Source of the DNA: Gammaproteobacteria bacterium
GTDB lineage: Bacteria; Pseudomonadota; Gammaproteobacteria; Steroidobacterales; Steroidobacteraceae
Length of the DNA: 48,991 nucleotides
Reading direction: 5' to 3'
NCBI GenBank assembly: GCA_016874235.1
Contig: VGUJ01000012.1
Coordinates: 1 to 48,991, forward strand
Position numbers and translations under genes: made by a program. Position 1 is the stretch's first letter; each line of letters opens with the position of its first letter. The notes under the pieces were generated by a model. The model saw nothing but the letters and a program-made list of their open reading frames with translations. It did no database searches and was not told the origin of the DNA. Positions 1-8,535 of this stretch are shown piece after piece.

Positions 1-929
1 TCGCCGAAGCCGACGAGAGTGATGCCTCGTTCTTGCACCTGCAGCCGCTGATCGCCGTGGTGACGAACATCGACAATGATCATCTCGGGACGCACGACGG
101 TGATTTCAATCGCCTTCGTCAGAGCTTTGTCGATTTTCTCCACAACCTGCCGTTCTACGGGCTTGCGGTGCTGTGTGCCGACGATGCCGAGGTGCGCGGC
201 ATCCTCTCGCGTGTCGGTCGTCCGATCACGACCTACGGAATTGACGAGGGAGCAGACGTTCGTGCCGTCAATGTGGTCCGACAGGGCCCGCAAACGATAT
301 TCGATGTGGTGCGACCGGGTCATGCGACGCCGCTTTCGGTGCGCCTCAATCTTCCGGGTCGACACAACGTCCAGAACGCTTTGGCTGCTGTAGCCGTGGC
401 GAGCGAGCTCGGGGTCGAGGACGAAGCGATCCAGCGGGGGCTCGCCAAGTTTCAGGGTGTCGATCGACGCCTGCAGCACGTGGGTGATGTGCGTGTGGGA
501 TCGGGTCATGCAGTCATCATCGATGACTACGGCCACCACCCGACTGAGATTCGCGCGACGCTCGATGCCGTTCGGCAGGCGCACCCTGATCGACGTATCG
601 TGCTGGCCTTTCAGCCGCACCGCTACACGCGAACGCGTGACCTGCTCGATGATTTCGCCGGTGTCCTGTCGACGGCCGACGTGCTGCTCATCACCGAAGT
701 GTACGCGGCAGGCGAGGCGCCTATCGCGGGCGCCGATGGCCGCGCCATCTGCCGAGCCGTGCGCTCGCGTGGACAGATCGAACCGGTATTCGTACCGCGT
801 GTCGAGGAGCTCGCAGCAAGCCTGCAAGGTCTGCTAAAAGCGGGCGACGTAGTGCTCGCCATGGGAGCCGGCAATATCAGTGCCGTGGCTCACGGGCTCT
901 CCAAGCAGCTTGGGGAGGGCGGTCGATGA
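1..929 (+). CDS. murC: UDP-N-acetylmuramate--L-alanine ligase, C-terminal part (cut by window start)
   Basis: Cytoplasmic Mur ligase that adds L-alanine to UDP-MurNAc using ATP. The reading frame is open from base 3 without a stop, so the start and the N-terminal nucleotide-binding part lie outside the window; about 308 residues are present against roughly 470-490 in the family. Seen here: EADESDASFL and VVTNIDNDH from the central ATPase domain at the left edge, then the C-terminal domain with DDYGHHPTE near 520-545 and FQPHRYTRTRDL near 610-645, both typical of MurC rather than MurD/E/F. The stop overlaps the murB start in an ATGA, as expected for a translationally coupled murC-murB pair in the division and cell-wall cluster. 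Confidence 0.97.
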   Translation, partial: AEADESDASFLHLQPLIAVVTNIDNDHLGTHDGDFNRLRQSFVDFLHNLPFYGLAVLCADDAEVRGILSRVGRPITTYGIDEGADVRAVNVVRQGPQTIFDVVRPGHATPLSVRLNLPGRHNVQNALAAVAVASELGVEDEAIQRGLAKFQGVDRRLQHVGDVRVGSGHAVIIDDYGHHPTEIRATLDAVRQAHPDRRIVLAFQPHRYTRTRDLLDDFAGVLSTADVLLITEVYAAGEAPIAGADGRAICRAVRSRGQIEPVFVPRVEELAASLQGLLKAGDVVLAMGAGNISAVAHGLSKQLGEGGR

Positions 930-1849
930 GCGCGCTCGCACTCGACTCCGCGCTGCGTACGACCTTGCAAACGAATTTTGCTGGTCGCGCCGCGCTCGAT
1001 GAGCCGATGTCACGTCATACCTCCTGGCATGTCGGAGGTCCCGCAGAGGTTTTCTTCGAGCCGAGAGATCGTGCCGATCTGGCGGATTTCCTGCGCGTGC
1101 TGCCCGCTGATACACCCTTATGGTGGGTCGGTCTCGGAAGTAATCTCTTGGTGCGCGATGGCGGATTGCGCGGCGCCGTTATTTCTTTGCACGGCGCCTT
1201 GAGCGAGCTCGAGCGTCGCGGTGATACCGAAGTATGGTGCGAGGCCGGTGTGCCGTGCGCACGCATCGCTCGCCAGTGCGTTAAGTGGGGGCTTGGTCCG
1301 GCTGAATTCTTTGCCGGTATTCCTGGGACGCTGGGCGGTGCACTCGCCATGAACGCGGGCGCCTTCGGGGGCGAAACCTGGCGTCACGTACGCAACGTCG
1401 AAGTCATCGATCGTAGCGGCACGATCCGTCTACGCAATGCTTCTGAATACCGCGTGTCGTATCGATATGTGGAATCGCCGATCGAGGGTGAGGCTTTCCT
1501 CGGCGCGACGCTGCATTTCGAGCGGCGAGAGGGTGTCAGTAACGAGGCGATTCGCGATTTGCTCGTCGAGCGCAAGCAGAAGCAACCGATCGGCGAGTGG
1601 AGTTGCGGTTCGGTGTTCACCAATCCGCCCGGTGACCATGCCGCGAGGCTCATCGAGGCCGCAGGACTCAAGGGCACGCGCATCGGCGGAGCCTTGGTTT
1701 CGCCGAAGCATGCCAACTTTATTGTCAATGAGGGTGAGGCGACTGCCGCCGACCTCGAGCAACTGATTCATCGCGTCCGCGAGACGGTGGTTCAGCGTTT
1801 CGGTATCCATCTCAACACTGAGGTGCGCATCGTGGGGGAGGCTGCCTGA
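926..1849 (+). CDS. murB: UDP-N-acetylenolpyruvoylglucosamine reductase, type II-like
   Basis: FAD-dependent reductase that converts UDP-GlcNAc-enolpyruvate to UDP-MurNAc with NADPH in the cytoplasm. 307 residues. The FAD-binding part shows [11 protein letters not shown] (31-41) and [12 protein letters not shown] (69-80); the catalytic serine is in CGSVFTNP (S229), the arginine in SYR (R180), and the C-terminal glutamate in EVRIVGE (E305). The length and the segment [10 protein letters not shown] (261-270) followed by a short C-terminus look like type II MurB rather than the longer type I of E. coli and Pseudomonas; that subtype call is from memory of the families. It overlaps murC by four bases and ddlB by one, within the murC-murB-ddlB-ftsQAZ operon. 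Confidence 0.96.
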   Translation: MSALALDSALRTTLQTNFAGRAALDEPMSRHTSWHVGGPAEVFFEPRDRADLADFLRVLPADTPLWWVGLGSNLLVRDGGLRGAVISLHGALSELERRGDTEVWCEAGVPCARIARQCVKWGLGPAEFFAGIPGTLGGALAMNAGAFGGETWRHVRNVEVIDRSGTIRLRNASEYRVSYRYVESPIEGEAFLGATLHFERREGVSNEAIRDLLVERKQKQPIGEWSCGSVFTNPPGDHAARLIEAAGLKGTRIGGALVSPKHANFIVNEGEATAADLEQLIHRVRETVVQRFGIHLNTEVRIVGEAA

Positions 1850-2817
1850 TGCGTCTCGCCCACGATCCTTCCGCCCTGCATGCTGTGAGCGATCCGCGCG
1901 AGTTTGGCAAGGTTGCCGTGATGCTCGGCGGGCTGTCGAGTGAGCGCGAGGTGTCGCTACTGACCGGGCAAGCCGTACTCGCGGCGCTCCTGAAAAAAGG
2001 CGTCGACGCTCACGCGGTGGATCCGAAAGACATCGAGCTCTCGTCGTTACTCGATCAAAGATTTGATCGCGTATGGATCGCGTTGCACGGGCCCGGTGGC
2101 GAAGACGGCACCCTGCAGGGTGCGCTCGAGTGCCTGGGTTTGCCGTATACCGGCAGTGGCGTTCTGGGATCGGCCTTGTGCATGGACAAAGTACGTACGA
2201 AGCGACTGGCCGCCGCAGTCGGCATCTCGACGGCCGACTTCATGGTGCTTCGCGGACCCTCTGATTTCGAGAGTGCGGTGGCGAGACTAGGTCTACCGAT
2301 GTTCGTGAAACCTGCGACGCAGGGTTCTTCGGTCGGCATCTCGAAGGTGGAGCGCGCAGCCGATCTTGCAGCCGCCTACGCGGCTGCCGCGGCGACCGAT
2401 GACGTCGTACTCGCCGAGGCGTTCATCCCGGGCGCCGAGTACACGGTCGGCGTCCTGCATGGGAAGGCGATGCCGTCGATTCGTATTGCGACACCGAAAA
2501 CCTTTTACGACTACGAAGCGAAGTATCTCCGCTCGGATACGGTCTACGACTGTCCGTCAGGTCTGTCGGCCGAGACCGAGCGGCATCTTGGAGCCCTGGC
2601 GGTCGGTGCGTTCGCCGCCGTCGGTGCCGAGGGTTGGGGGCGCGTCGATTTCATGATGGATGCGACCAGTAGGCCTTTGTTGCTCGAGATCAACACGGTT
2701 CCCGGAATGACCGATCACAGCCTCGTACCGATGGCCGCCCGCGCCAGCGGTATCCCCTTCGAGACCCTCGTTTGGCGCGTTCTCGAGACGAGTCTCACTC
2801 GTCAGCGCAGGGATTGA
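1849..2817 (+). CDS. ddlB: D-alanine--D-alanine ligase
   Basis: ATP-grasp ligase that joins two D-alanines for the end of the peptidoglycan stem peptide; cytoplasmic. 322 residues, slightly longer than E. coli DdlB (306) because of about 20 extra N-terminal residues. Visible motifs: [11 protein letters not shown] (27-37), [12 protein letters not shown] (80-91), the ATP-binding loop [12 protein letters not shown] (about 154-165), and the metal-binding end [12 protein letters not shown] (about 281-292). The start shares one base with the murB stop (TGATG), which supports it over an internal start, although ATG codons further in would give a more typical length. The position between murB and ftsQ is the usual place for ddlB. 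Confidence 0.96.
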   Translation: MRLAHDPSALHAVSDPREFGKVAVMLGGLSSEREVSLLTGQAVLAALLKKGVDAHAVDPKDIELSSLLDQRFDRVWIALHGPGGEDGTLQGALECLGLPYTGSGVLGSALCMDKVRTKRLAAAVGISTADFMVLRGPSDFESAVARLGLPMFVKPATQGSSVGISKVERAADLAAAYAAAAATDDVVLAEAFIPGAEYTVGVLHGKAMPSIRIATPKTFYDYEAKYLRSDTVYDCPSGLSAETERHLGALAVGAFAAVGAEGWGRVDFMMDATSRPLLLEINTVPGMTDHSLVPMAARASGIPFETLVWRVLETSLTRQRRD

Positions 2818-2833
2818 GGGCAGGAGAGTAAGC

Positions 2834-3637
2834 ATGGCTCTATTTGCAAATCGAAAAGCCCGCAACCGCCGCCGCGCGGAGAAGTCCTCTTGGGAAATGC
2901 CCGAGATCGACTGGCGTCGACTTGCCTACGGCGCATCGGGATTTGCCGCCGTGGCTGCATTTCTTTGGTTAATTGTCGCGGCGCTCGACCAGTCAATCGA
3001 TCGAGTCGTCGTGCAGGGGCGGTTTCAGCGCGTATCACCGATGGATGTCGAGCAGGCTGTGCGTGATCGCATCCACGATGCCGGGCTCGTCACCGTCGAT
3101 CTTGCGACGTTACAGCGTGCGATCGAAGAGTTACCCTGGGTCGATACCGCAAGTGTCGGTCGTGCCTGGCCGCGCGGTCTTCAGGTCCGTGTGGTCGAAC
3201 AGGTCGCCGCAGCGCGTTGGGGTGCAAATGGACTCCTCAACGATCGCGGAGAGCTGTTTCTCTCGGAAGCGCGCTTCATTCCGCCCGAATTGCCGCGGCT
3301 CTCAGGACCCAAAGGCGCCGAAACGCTTGTCGCCAAGCGATATCTCGCGATTCAGGGTCGACTGGTCGAGGGCGGCGTCCGCATTGCTGCATTACGGCTC
3401 GATGCTCGCGGTGCCTGGGAGATCGATCTCGACAACGGCGTTCGCATTCGACTTGGACGTCGTCAGGTGGATGAGCGCTTCGAGCGCTTCGTCGCGGCGG
3501 CGTTACGCATCGTGGTGCAGCGCTCAGCCGAGATCAATTACGTCGATATGCGTTACACGAACGGATTTTCAGTGGGCTGGCGTGGCAGCACCAAGGTCGC
3601 GGCCGTCGATGAATTCGACGACGCTCCAGAAGGTTGA
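2834..3637 (+). CDS. ftsQ: Cell division protein FtsQ
   Basis: Bitopic inner-membrane divisome protein; in characterised species it bridges early and late division proteins through FtsB/FtsL. 267 residues. A basic cytoplasmic tail (KARNRRRAEK) precedes one membrane helix at about 33-52, then a periplasmic POTRA domain from about 57 (RVVVQGRFQRVSPMDVE) and the beta-domain with LPRLSGPKG near 155. The start has a good ribosome-binding site (CAGGAGAG about 8 bases upstream). It sits 16 bases after ddlB and 18 before ftsA, as in other gammaproteobacteria. Function is assigned from architecture and synteny, since FtsQ is poorly conserved in sequence. Confidence 0.95.
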   Translation: MALFANRKARNRRRAEKSSWEMPEIDWRRLAYGASGFAAVAAFLWLIVAALDQSIDRVVVQGRFQRVSPMDVEQAVRDRIHDAGLVTVDLATLQRAIEELPWVDTASVGRAWPRGLQVRVVEQVAAARWGANGLLNDRGELFLSEARFIPPELPRLSGPKGAETLVAKRYLAIQGRLVEGGVRIAALRLDARGAWEIDLDNGVRIRLGRRQVDERFERFVAAALRIVVQRSAEINYVDMRYTNGFSVGWRGSTKVAAVDEFDDAPEG

Positions 3638-3655
3638 CGGACGGACTGAAGGAAT

Positions 3656-4894
3656 ATGGCGAAGAAACCAGATAGACAACTCATCGTCGGACTCGACATT
3701 GGCACCTCCAAGGTGGTGGCCCTCGTCGGCGAAATCGCCCCGGATCACAGCATCGAGATCATCGGCATCGGTTCGCAGCCGTCGCGAGGCCTCAAGCGCG
3801 GTGTGGTGGTGAACATCGAGTCGACCGTGCAGTCGATTCAGCGCGCCGTCGAGGAGGCCGAGCTCATGGCCGGGTGCGAGATCCATTCGGTGTTTGCAGG
3901 AATCGCCGGTAGTCATGTCCGTAGTCTCAACTCGCATGGTGTCGTGGCGATCCGTGACAAAGAAGTGCAGCTTGCCGACGTTGAGCACGTGATCGATGCG
4001 GCCAAGGCCGTGGCGATCCCGGCAGATCAAAAGATCCTCCACGTGCTGCCGCAGGAATTCATCATCGACGGCCAGGAAGGCATTCGTGATCCGGTCGGTA
4101 TGTCGGGCGTGCGCCTCGAAGCCAAGGTGCATATCGTCACGGGTGCCGACAGTGCCGCGCAGAATATCGAAAAGTGCATCCAGCGCTGCGGTCTCGATGT
4201 CGATGACGTCGTGCTCGAGCAGCTCGCGTCCAGCTACGCTGTACTGACCGACGATGAAAAGGATCTTGGCGTGTGCTTGGTCGATATCGGCGGCGGTACG
4301 ACCGACATCGCCGTGTTCTCGCACGGTGCGATCCGCCATACGGCGGTGATTCCGATCGCAGGTGATCAGGTCACGAACGATATTGCAGTGTCGATGCGTA
4401 CGCCGACGCAGAACGCCGAAGAAATCAAATTGCGTTACGCCTGCGCGCTCTCGCAGCTTGCGAACCCCGATGAAACCATCGAAGTTCCGAGCGTCGGCGA
4501 TCGTCCGGCCCGTCGCCTAGCACGACAAACGCTCGCTGAAATCGTCGAGCCCCGCTACGAGGAGCTGTTTGGCCTCATCCGCGAGGAGCTGCGACGCAGT
4601 GGTTTCGAAGAAGTGATCGCAGCGGGCATCGTGCTCACAGGCGGTAGCGCCAAGATGGAAGGAGCGATCGAGCTCGCCGAAGAGGTGTTTCACGTGCCGG
4701 TTCGTCTTGGCATGCCGGTGGGCGTGCGCGGTCTTGCCGACGTCACGAGTAATCCGATTCATTCGACTGGTGTGGGGTTGCTGCTCTACGGACGTGATCA
4801 TCTGGTGCCGCGCGGTTCGCGCACACGGGCGATCGCTGGAAATGCGCGCAGCATGGTGGAGCGTATGCGGGATTGGTTTCAGGGCAATTTCTGA
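3656..4894 (+). CDS. ftsA: Cell division protein FtsA
   Basis: Actin-like ATPase that tethers FtsZ filaments to the inner membrane. 412 residues, normal length. Actin-fold signatures visible: phosphate-1 loop IVGLDIGTSKVVALVGE (about 10-26), phosphate-2 region CLVDIGGGTTDIAVF (about 206-220) and the adenosine motif IVLTGGSAKMEG (about 325-336). The last 15 residues (MVERMRDWFQGNF) form the amphipathic membrane-targeting helix. The start has AAGGA a few bases upstream. The gene is followed by an unusually T-rich 45-base spacer before ftsZ. Confidence 0.98.
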   Translation: MAKKPDRQLIVGLDIGTSKVVALVGEIAPDHSIEIIGIGSQPSRGLKRGVVVNIESTVQSIQRAVEEAELMAGCEIHSVFAGIAGSHVRSLNSHGVVAIRDKEVQLADVEHVIDAAKAVAIPADQKILHVLPQEFIIDGQEGIRDPVGMSGVRLEAKVHIVTGADSAAQNIEKCIQRCGLDVDDVVLEQLASSYAVLTDDEKDLGVCLVDIGGGTTDIAVFSHGAIRHTAVIPIAGDQVTNDIAVSMRTPTQNAEEIKLRYACALSQLANPDETIEVPSVGDRPARRLARQTLAEIVEPRYEELFGLIREELRRSGFEEVIAAGIVLTGGSAKMEGAIELAEEVFHVPVRLGMPVGVRGLADVTSNPIHSTGVGLLLYGRDHLVPRGSRTRAIAGNARSMVERMRDWFQGNF

Positions 4895-4939
4895 TTTTGT
4901 TTTTTATTTTGACAACTTCGACTACAGGAGCGACGTGCA

Positions 4940-6139
4940 ATGTTTGAACTCATGGACTCTTACAGCCAGAGCGCGGTGATCAAGGTGCTGGGTGTGGGTG
5001 GTGGTGGCGGTAACGCCGTATCGCACATGGTGCAGACCGGCATCGAGGGCGTGGATTTCATGTGCATCAATACCGATGCGCAGGCCTTGAAGAATTCCAA
5101 CGTGAAGACTTCGCTGCAGATCGGCACCAATATCACGAAGGGTCTCGGGGCAGGCGCCAACCCCGACGTCGGTCGTCAGGCCGCGATGGAGGATCGCGAT
5201 CGCATCATCGAGATGATCAATGGTTGCGATATGTTGTTCATCACCGCTGGCATGGGCGGCGGGACGGGCACGGGTGCAGCGCCTGTGGTTGCACAGATCG
5301 CCAAAGAATTGGGCATTCTCACCGTGGCCGTGGTCACGCGCCCCTTCACCATGGAAGGCAGCAAGCGCTCGATCGTGGCCGATCAAGGAATGAATGAGCT
5401 CGCCAAGCACGTCGACTCGCTCATCACCATTCCGAACCAGAAGTTGCTCACTGTGCTCGGTCCGAAGACGACGCTGCTCGATGCCTTCAAGAGCGCAAAC
5501 GGCGTATTGCAAGGTGCGGTTCAAGGCATCGCTGAGCTGATCACGCGGCCGGGTCTCATCAACGTCGACTTTGCCGACGTGCGGACCGTGATGAGCGAGA
5601 CCGGTATGGCGATGATGGGCTCAGGTCATGCGACGGGTGAAGATCGCGCACGCGTCGCTGCCGAGATGGCGGTGTCCTCGCCGCTCCTCGAGGACGTCAA
5701 TCTCTCGGGCGCCCGTGGCATCCTCGTCAACGTGACAGCGGGTCTCGATCTGGGGATCGGCGAGTTTGAGCAGGTCGGCAACATCGTCAAGGAGTTCGCC
5801 TCCGAAGACGCCACGGTCGTGGTCGGTACCGTCATCGACCCGTCTCTCACCGATGAGCTGCGAGTCACCGTAGTGGCCACTGGCCTCGCGCGCTCGCAGG
5901 CGCAAATGGCCGCGCGGAGCGGGGTGTCGAGTGGGGTCCGTGCGGCGCCCGCGCGTACTGCCTTCGACGCTCCGCGAGTGAGTCGTCGTCCCGTTGCGGT
6001 GTCCTCGGACTACAGCAAGCTCGATGTCCCCGCGTACGAGCGCCTGAAGGCGGCGGCCGGCGACGGTCTGCGTCACGAGCCCGAGGCGGCAGACGATATT
6101 CTCGACATCCCGGCGTTCCTGCGTCGCCAAGCCGACTGA
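4940..6139 (+). CDS. ftsZ: Cell division protein FtsZ
   Basis: Tubulin-like GTPase that forms the Z ring. 399 residues. The GTP-binding domain has GVGGGGGNAV (18-27), the tubulin signature MGGGTGTGAAP (105-115) and the T7-loop region NVDFADVRTVM (about 206-216). A variable linker rich in Ala and Arg runs from about 318 to 383, and the C-terminal conserved peptide DILDIPAFLRRQAD ends the protein; this tail normally binds FtsA, ZipA and ZapD, and zapD is also in this window (19424-20236). The start ATG has ACAGGAG upstream. Downstream lies a long hairpin before lpxC. Confidence 0.99.
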   Translation: MFELMDSYSQSAVIKVLGVGGGGGNAVSHMVQTGIEGVDFMCINTDAQALKNSNVKTSLQIGTNITKGLGAGANPDVGRQAAMEDRDRIIEMINGCDMLFITAGMGGGTGTGAAPVVAQIAKELGILTVAVVTRPFTMEGSKRSIVADQGMNELAKHVDSLITIPNQKLLTVLGPKTTLLDAFKSANGVLQGAVQGIAELITRPGLINVDFADVRTVMSETGMAMMGSGHATGEDRARVAAEMAVSSPLLEDVNLSGARGILVNVTAGLDLGIGEFEQVGNIVKEFASEDATVVVGTVIDPSLTDELRVTVVATGLARSQAQMAARSGVSSGVRAAPARTAFDAPRVSRRPVAVSSDYSKLDVPAYERLKAAAGDGLRHEPEAADDILDIPAFLRRQAD

Positions 6140-6176
6140 CGGTCGGTTTGGGGTACACTCGCCGCCTTCGATGACT

Positions 6177-6214
6177 CCCCCGACAGGCCGCCTCGAGGCG
6201 GCCTGTCTTGGGGG
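6177..6214 (+). terminator. Long GC-rich hairpin between ftsZ and lpxC (terminator or attenuator candidate)
   Basis: Bases 6182-6207 form a perfect 26-base palindrome (half-site GACAGGCCGCC, centre TCGA). It is extended by five C (6177-6181) pairing with five G (6210-6214) across a two-base TT bulge, so the whole stem is about 16 base pairs. No run of T follows, so simple Rho-independent termination is not clearly supported. It ends about 15 bases before the lpxC start, next to its ribosome-binding site (GGGGGA just upstream of 6230). It could separate lpxC expression from the fts genes, stabilise the ftsZ 3' end, or affect lpxC translation. Confidence 0.55.
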
Positions 6215-6229
6215 CAGTCGGGGGACACG

Positions 6230-7150
6230 ATGGTCGGCCAACGCACTTTAAAAAACGTCATTCGCGCGAGCGGTGTGGGGCTCCACACCGGCAAGCGCAT
6301 TCTCATGACCATTCGTCCGGCTGCGCCGGATACCGGCATCGTCTTCCGTCGAACCGATCTGTCCGTCCCAGTCGATGTTCCCGCTCGCGCGAGTAATGTC
6401 GGCGAAACGACGCTCGGCACTTCGCTCGTTAAGGGAGAGGTGCGCGTCTCGACGGTCGAGCATTTGCTGTCGGCGTTTGCAGGTCTCGGTATCGACAACG
6501 CGCTCGTCGAGATCAGTGGTCCCGAGGTTCCCATCATGGATGGCAGCGCTGGCCCCTTCGTGTTCCTGCTGCAATCGGCGGGGCTCGAGCAGCAGCGTAC
6601 GCCGAAGCGTTTCATTCGCATCCGCAAATCCGTCAAGGTCGAGGATGGCGATAAGTGGGCGCGATTCGATCCGTTCGACGGTTTCAAGGTCAATTTCGAG
6701 ATCGAGTTCAATCACCCGATCTTCAAGCGTCACGGCCAGCGTGCGAGCATGGATTTCTCCACGACGTCGTTCCTCAAAGAAATCAGCCGTGCGCGTACCT
6801 TTGGTTTCATGCGTGACCTCGAGTCGATGCGCGCACGTAATCTCGCGCTCGGCGGCAATCTCGACAACGCCATCGTGCTCGATGACTCCAAAGTGCTGAA
6901 CGAGGGCGGGCTTCGATACGAAGATGAGTTCGTGAAGCACAAGATTCTCGATGCGATCGGTGATCTCTACTTGCTCGGGCACAGCCTGATCGGCGAGTTC
7001 TCCGCCTTCAAGTCCGGACACGGCCTCAACAATCGATTGCTTCGTACCTTGTTGGCCGATGAGTCGGCTTGGGAGGCGATTGTGTTCGAACGCCCCGAGG
7101 ACGCGCCGATTTCTTATGTGCGCGCGCCGGTGCTCGCTGCGACGGGCTGA
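6230..7150 (+). CDS. lpxC: UDP-3-O-acyl-N-acetylglucosamine deacetylase
   Basis: Zinc-dependent deacetylase, the committed step of lipid A synthesis; cytoplasmic. 306 residues, normal length. Zinc ligands are H78 ([15 protein letters not shown]), H237 and D241 ([10 protein letters not shown]), and the catalytic histidine is H264 (KSGHGLNN); these match the E. coli positions to within one residue. The ATG has GGGGGA upstream. Its 3' end overlaps the convergent dciA by 37 bases. Following ftsZ is the standard location. In E. coli LpxC is controlled by FtsH proteolysis through its C-terminus; nothing here shows whether that holds. Confidence 0.98.
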   Translation: MVGQRTLKNVIRASGVGLHTGKRILMTIRPAAPDTGIVFRRTDLSVPVDVPARASNVGETTLGTSLVKGEVRVSTVEHLLSAFAGLGIDNALVEISGPEVPIMDGSAGPFVFLLQSAGLEQQRTPKRFIRIRKSVKVEDGDKWARFDPFDGFKVNFEIEFNHPIFKRHGQRASMDFSTTSFLKEISRARTFGFMRDLESMRARNLALGGNLDNAIVLDDSKVLNEGGLRYEDEFVKHKILDAIGDLYLLGHSLIGEFSAFKSGHGLNNRLLRTLLADESAWEAIVFERPEDAPISYVRAPVLAATG

Positions 7151-7512
7151 ATTTTCACCACGAATTTTTTGACGGTTGGACGGAAGGCCTTGGCCTCGTC
7201 CGTTAAATCCGGCAGCGCGAAGCGGAGTCGAGCGGCCCACGAGGCCGAACTTGCGTGCAAGGTGAGTGTGTCGTCTCGTTCGACATAGTGAACGATGGCC
7301 TCGAGCAGTCGAGGTTCGAGCTTTTCAGCAAAAAAATCGCGCCAATCGCGTTGCTGGCCTTTAAATGTGTTGGCGGCCTGAGCCAGCCCCGATCGCGACA
7401 ACAAGTCTTTGATTTCCCGGGGTTTGCCCGGTCGCGCAGGCGAAATTCCGCGACCTGGCGATTGCCCCAGTTTGGGAGATTTTGGGTTGAGGCGGGGGGG
7501 TGGTTTGGGCAT
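7114..7512 (-). CDS. dciA: DUF721 / DciA-like replicative helicase loader
   Basis: Small basic protein of the DUF721 family; members called DciA help load the replicative helicase DnaB in bacteria lacking DnaC. 132 residues from the ATG at 7512 (MPKPPPRL...); the frame stays open upstream, but the extra residues look non-coding and would run into the divergent peptidase gene. The N-terminal 40 residues are basic and Pro-rich. The DUF721 core runs from [11 protein letters not shown] through [19 protein letters not shown], the usual strand-rich signature. The family is commonly found between lpxC and secA in gammaproteobacteria, which supports the call. Oddly, its last 12 codons lie inside lpxC on the other strand. 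Confidence 0.8.
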   Translation of the reverse strand: MPKPPPRLNPKSPKLGQSPGRGISPARPGKPREIKDLLSRSGLAQAANTFKGQQRDWRDFFAEKLEPRLLEAIVHYVERDDTLTLHASSASWAARLRFALPDLTDEAKAFRPTVKKFVVKIQPVAASTGART

Positions 7513-7561
7513 ATTAGGGGTCCGCCGATTATGGCATCGGACATTCGCCTGGGGGGCCGCC

Positions 7562-8464
7562 GTGAAATTCGTCGTACTGCGCCAGCGCGCGGCGGAGGTC
7601 CGTAGCCTCGATTTGCCCGGTTCTTGGGTGCTCAGCATCGGAGCCGTGCTGCTCCTGGCGGTCATCAGCCTCTCGTTCTGGGTTGGCTTCAGTGTCGGCG
7701 ATCGAGCCTCGAGCGGACCGTCGTTGCTTGCGCGTTTGACCTCCTCTGAGCAGCGCGAAATCGACGAACTGCGCGCTCGCCTTCAAGAGCGGATCGATGC
7801 CATGTCTGCGAGAGTGGGACAACTCAACGCCCATGTCATCCGTCTCGATGCGCTCGGCAAACGACTCGCAGAGATGGCCAACGTCGATTCCAGAGAATTT
7901 GACTTTTCCATGGCGCCCTCCGCGGGGGGTCCGGAACCGAGCGCTGGAGTGGCCGTTCAGGCGCCCGAGCTTTCTGCAATGATCGACCACTTCGAATCTC
8001 AGCTCGTGCAGCGCGACGCTCAGCTCAATGTGCTGGAGCAGATCATCCTGCAGCGCGAGTTGCGCAAGCAGATCCTTCCCGAAGGTCGTCCCGTCGAGCG
8101 CGGTTTTCTCTCATCGGGCTTCGGCAATCGACAAGATCCGGTTTCCGGCGAATTCAGCTTTCATCGAGGCGTCGATTTCGCGGGTAATGCCGGCGACTCC
8201 GTCATCGCGGTCGGAGCGGGAGTCGTCACCTTTGCCGGTTATCGGCCCGATTACGGTTACGTGGTCGATGTCACGCACGGCGACGGCTATGTGACGCGCT
8301 ACGCCCACAACTCCCGTGTTCTCGTGCGTCAGGGCGAGACGGTGTCTCGCGGTGAGCGTTTGGCCATCATGGGCTCCACGGGTCGTTCGACCGGACCGCA
8401 CGTCCACTTCGAGGTCCTTCGAAACGGGACTCCTGTGAACCCGCTCTCCTATCTTGAGGGTTGA
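7562..8464 (+). CDS. Membrane-anchored M23 (LytM-type) peptidase
   Basis: Peptidoglycan endopeptidase-type protein facing the periplasm. 300 residues from a GTG start at 7562, chosen because GGGGGG lies just upstream and the more 5' frame gives an implausible Gly-rich leader. One membrane helix at about 22-44, a coiled-coil segment at about 60-110 and again 137-170, then the M23 domain with metal ligands H201 and D205 (HRGVDFAG) and the HVH motif (H280, H282). The zinc-binding residues are all present, so it could be an active enzyme rather than an EnvC/NlpD-like activator; that is inference. A homologous gene sits between lpxC and secA in pseudomonads. It ends about 70 bases before secA. Confidence 0.9.
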   Translation: MKFVVLRQRAAEVRSLDLPGSWVLSIGAVLLLAVISLSFWVGFSVGDRASSGPSLLARLTSSEQREIDELRARLQERIDAMSARVGQLNAHVIRLDALGKRLAEMANVDSREFDFSMAPSAGGPEPSAGVAVQAPELSAMIDHFESQLVQRDAQLNVLEQIILQRELRKQILPEGRPVERGFLSSGFGNRQDPVSGEFSFHRGVDFAGNAGDSVIAVGAGVVTFAGYRPDYGYVVDVTHGDGYVTRYAHNSRVLVRQGETVSRGERLAIMGSTGRSTGPHVHFEVLRNGTPVNPLSYLEG

Positions 8465-8535
8465 ATTCGACCCGTAGCACCCCAACGACGTAAAATGCTG
8501 GTCTTTTAGTCGGCGTCTGTCCAGGGGTTCCCCGG

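Noticed and set aside
6154-6159. TACACT as a -10 for lpxC
   Set aside because: No acceptable -35 is found at 16-18 bases upstream; left out as a promoter.
6248-7240. 330-residue minus-strand frame opposite lpxC
   Set aside because: lpxC has all zinc and catalytic residues; the antisense product shows no family features.
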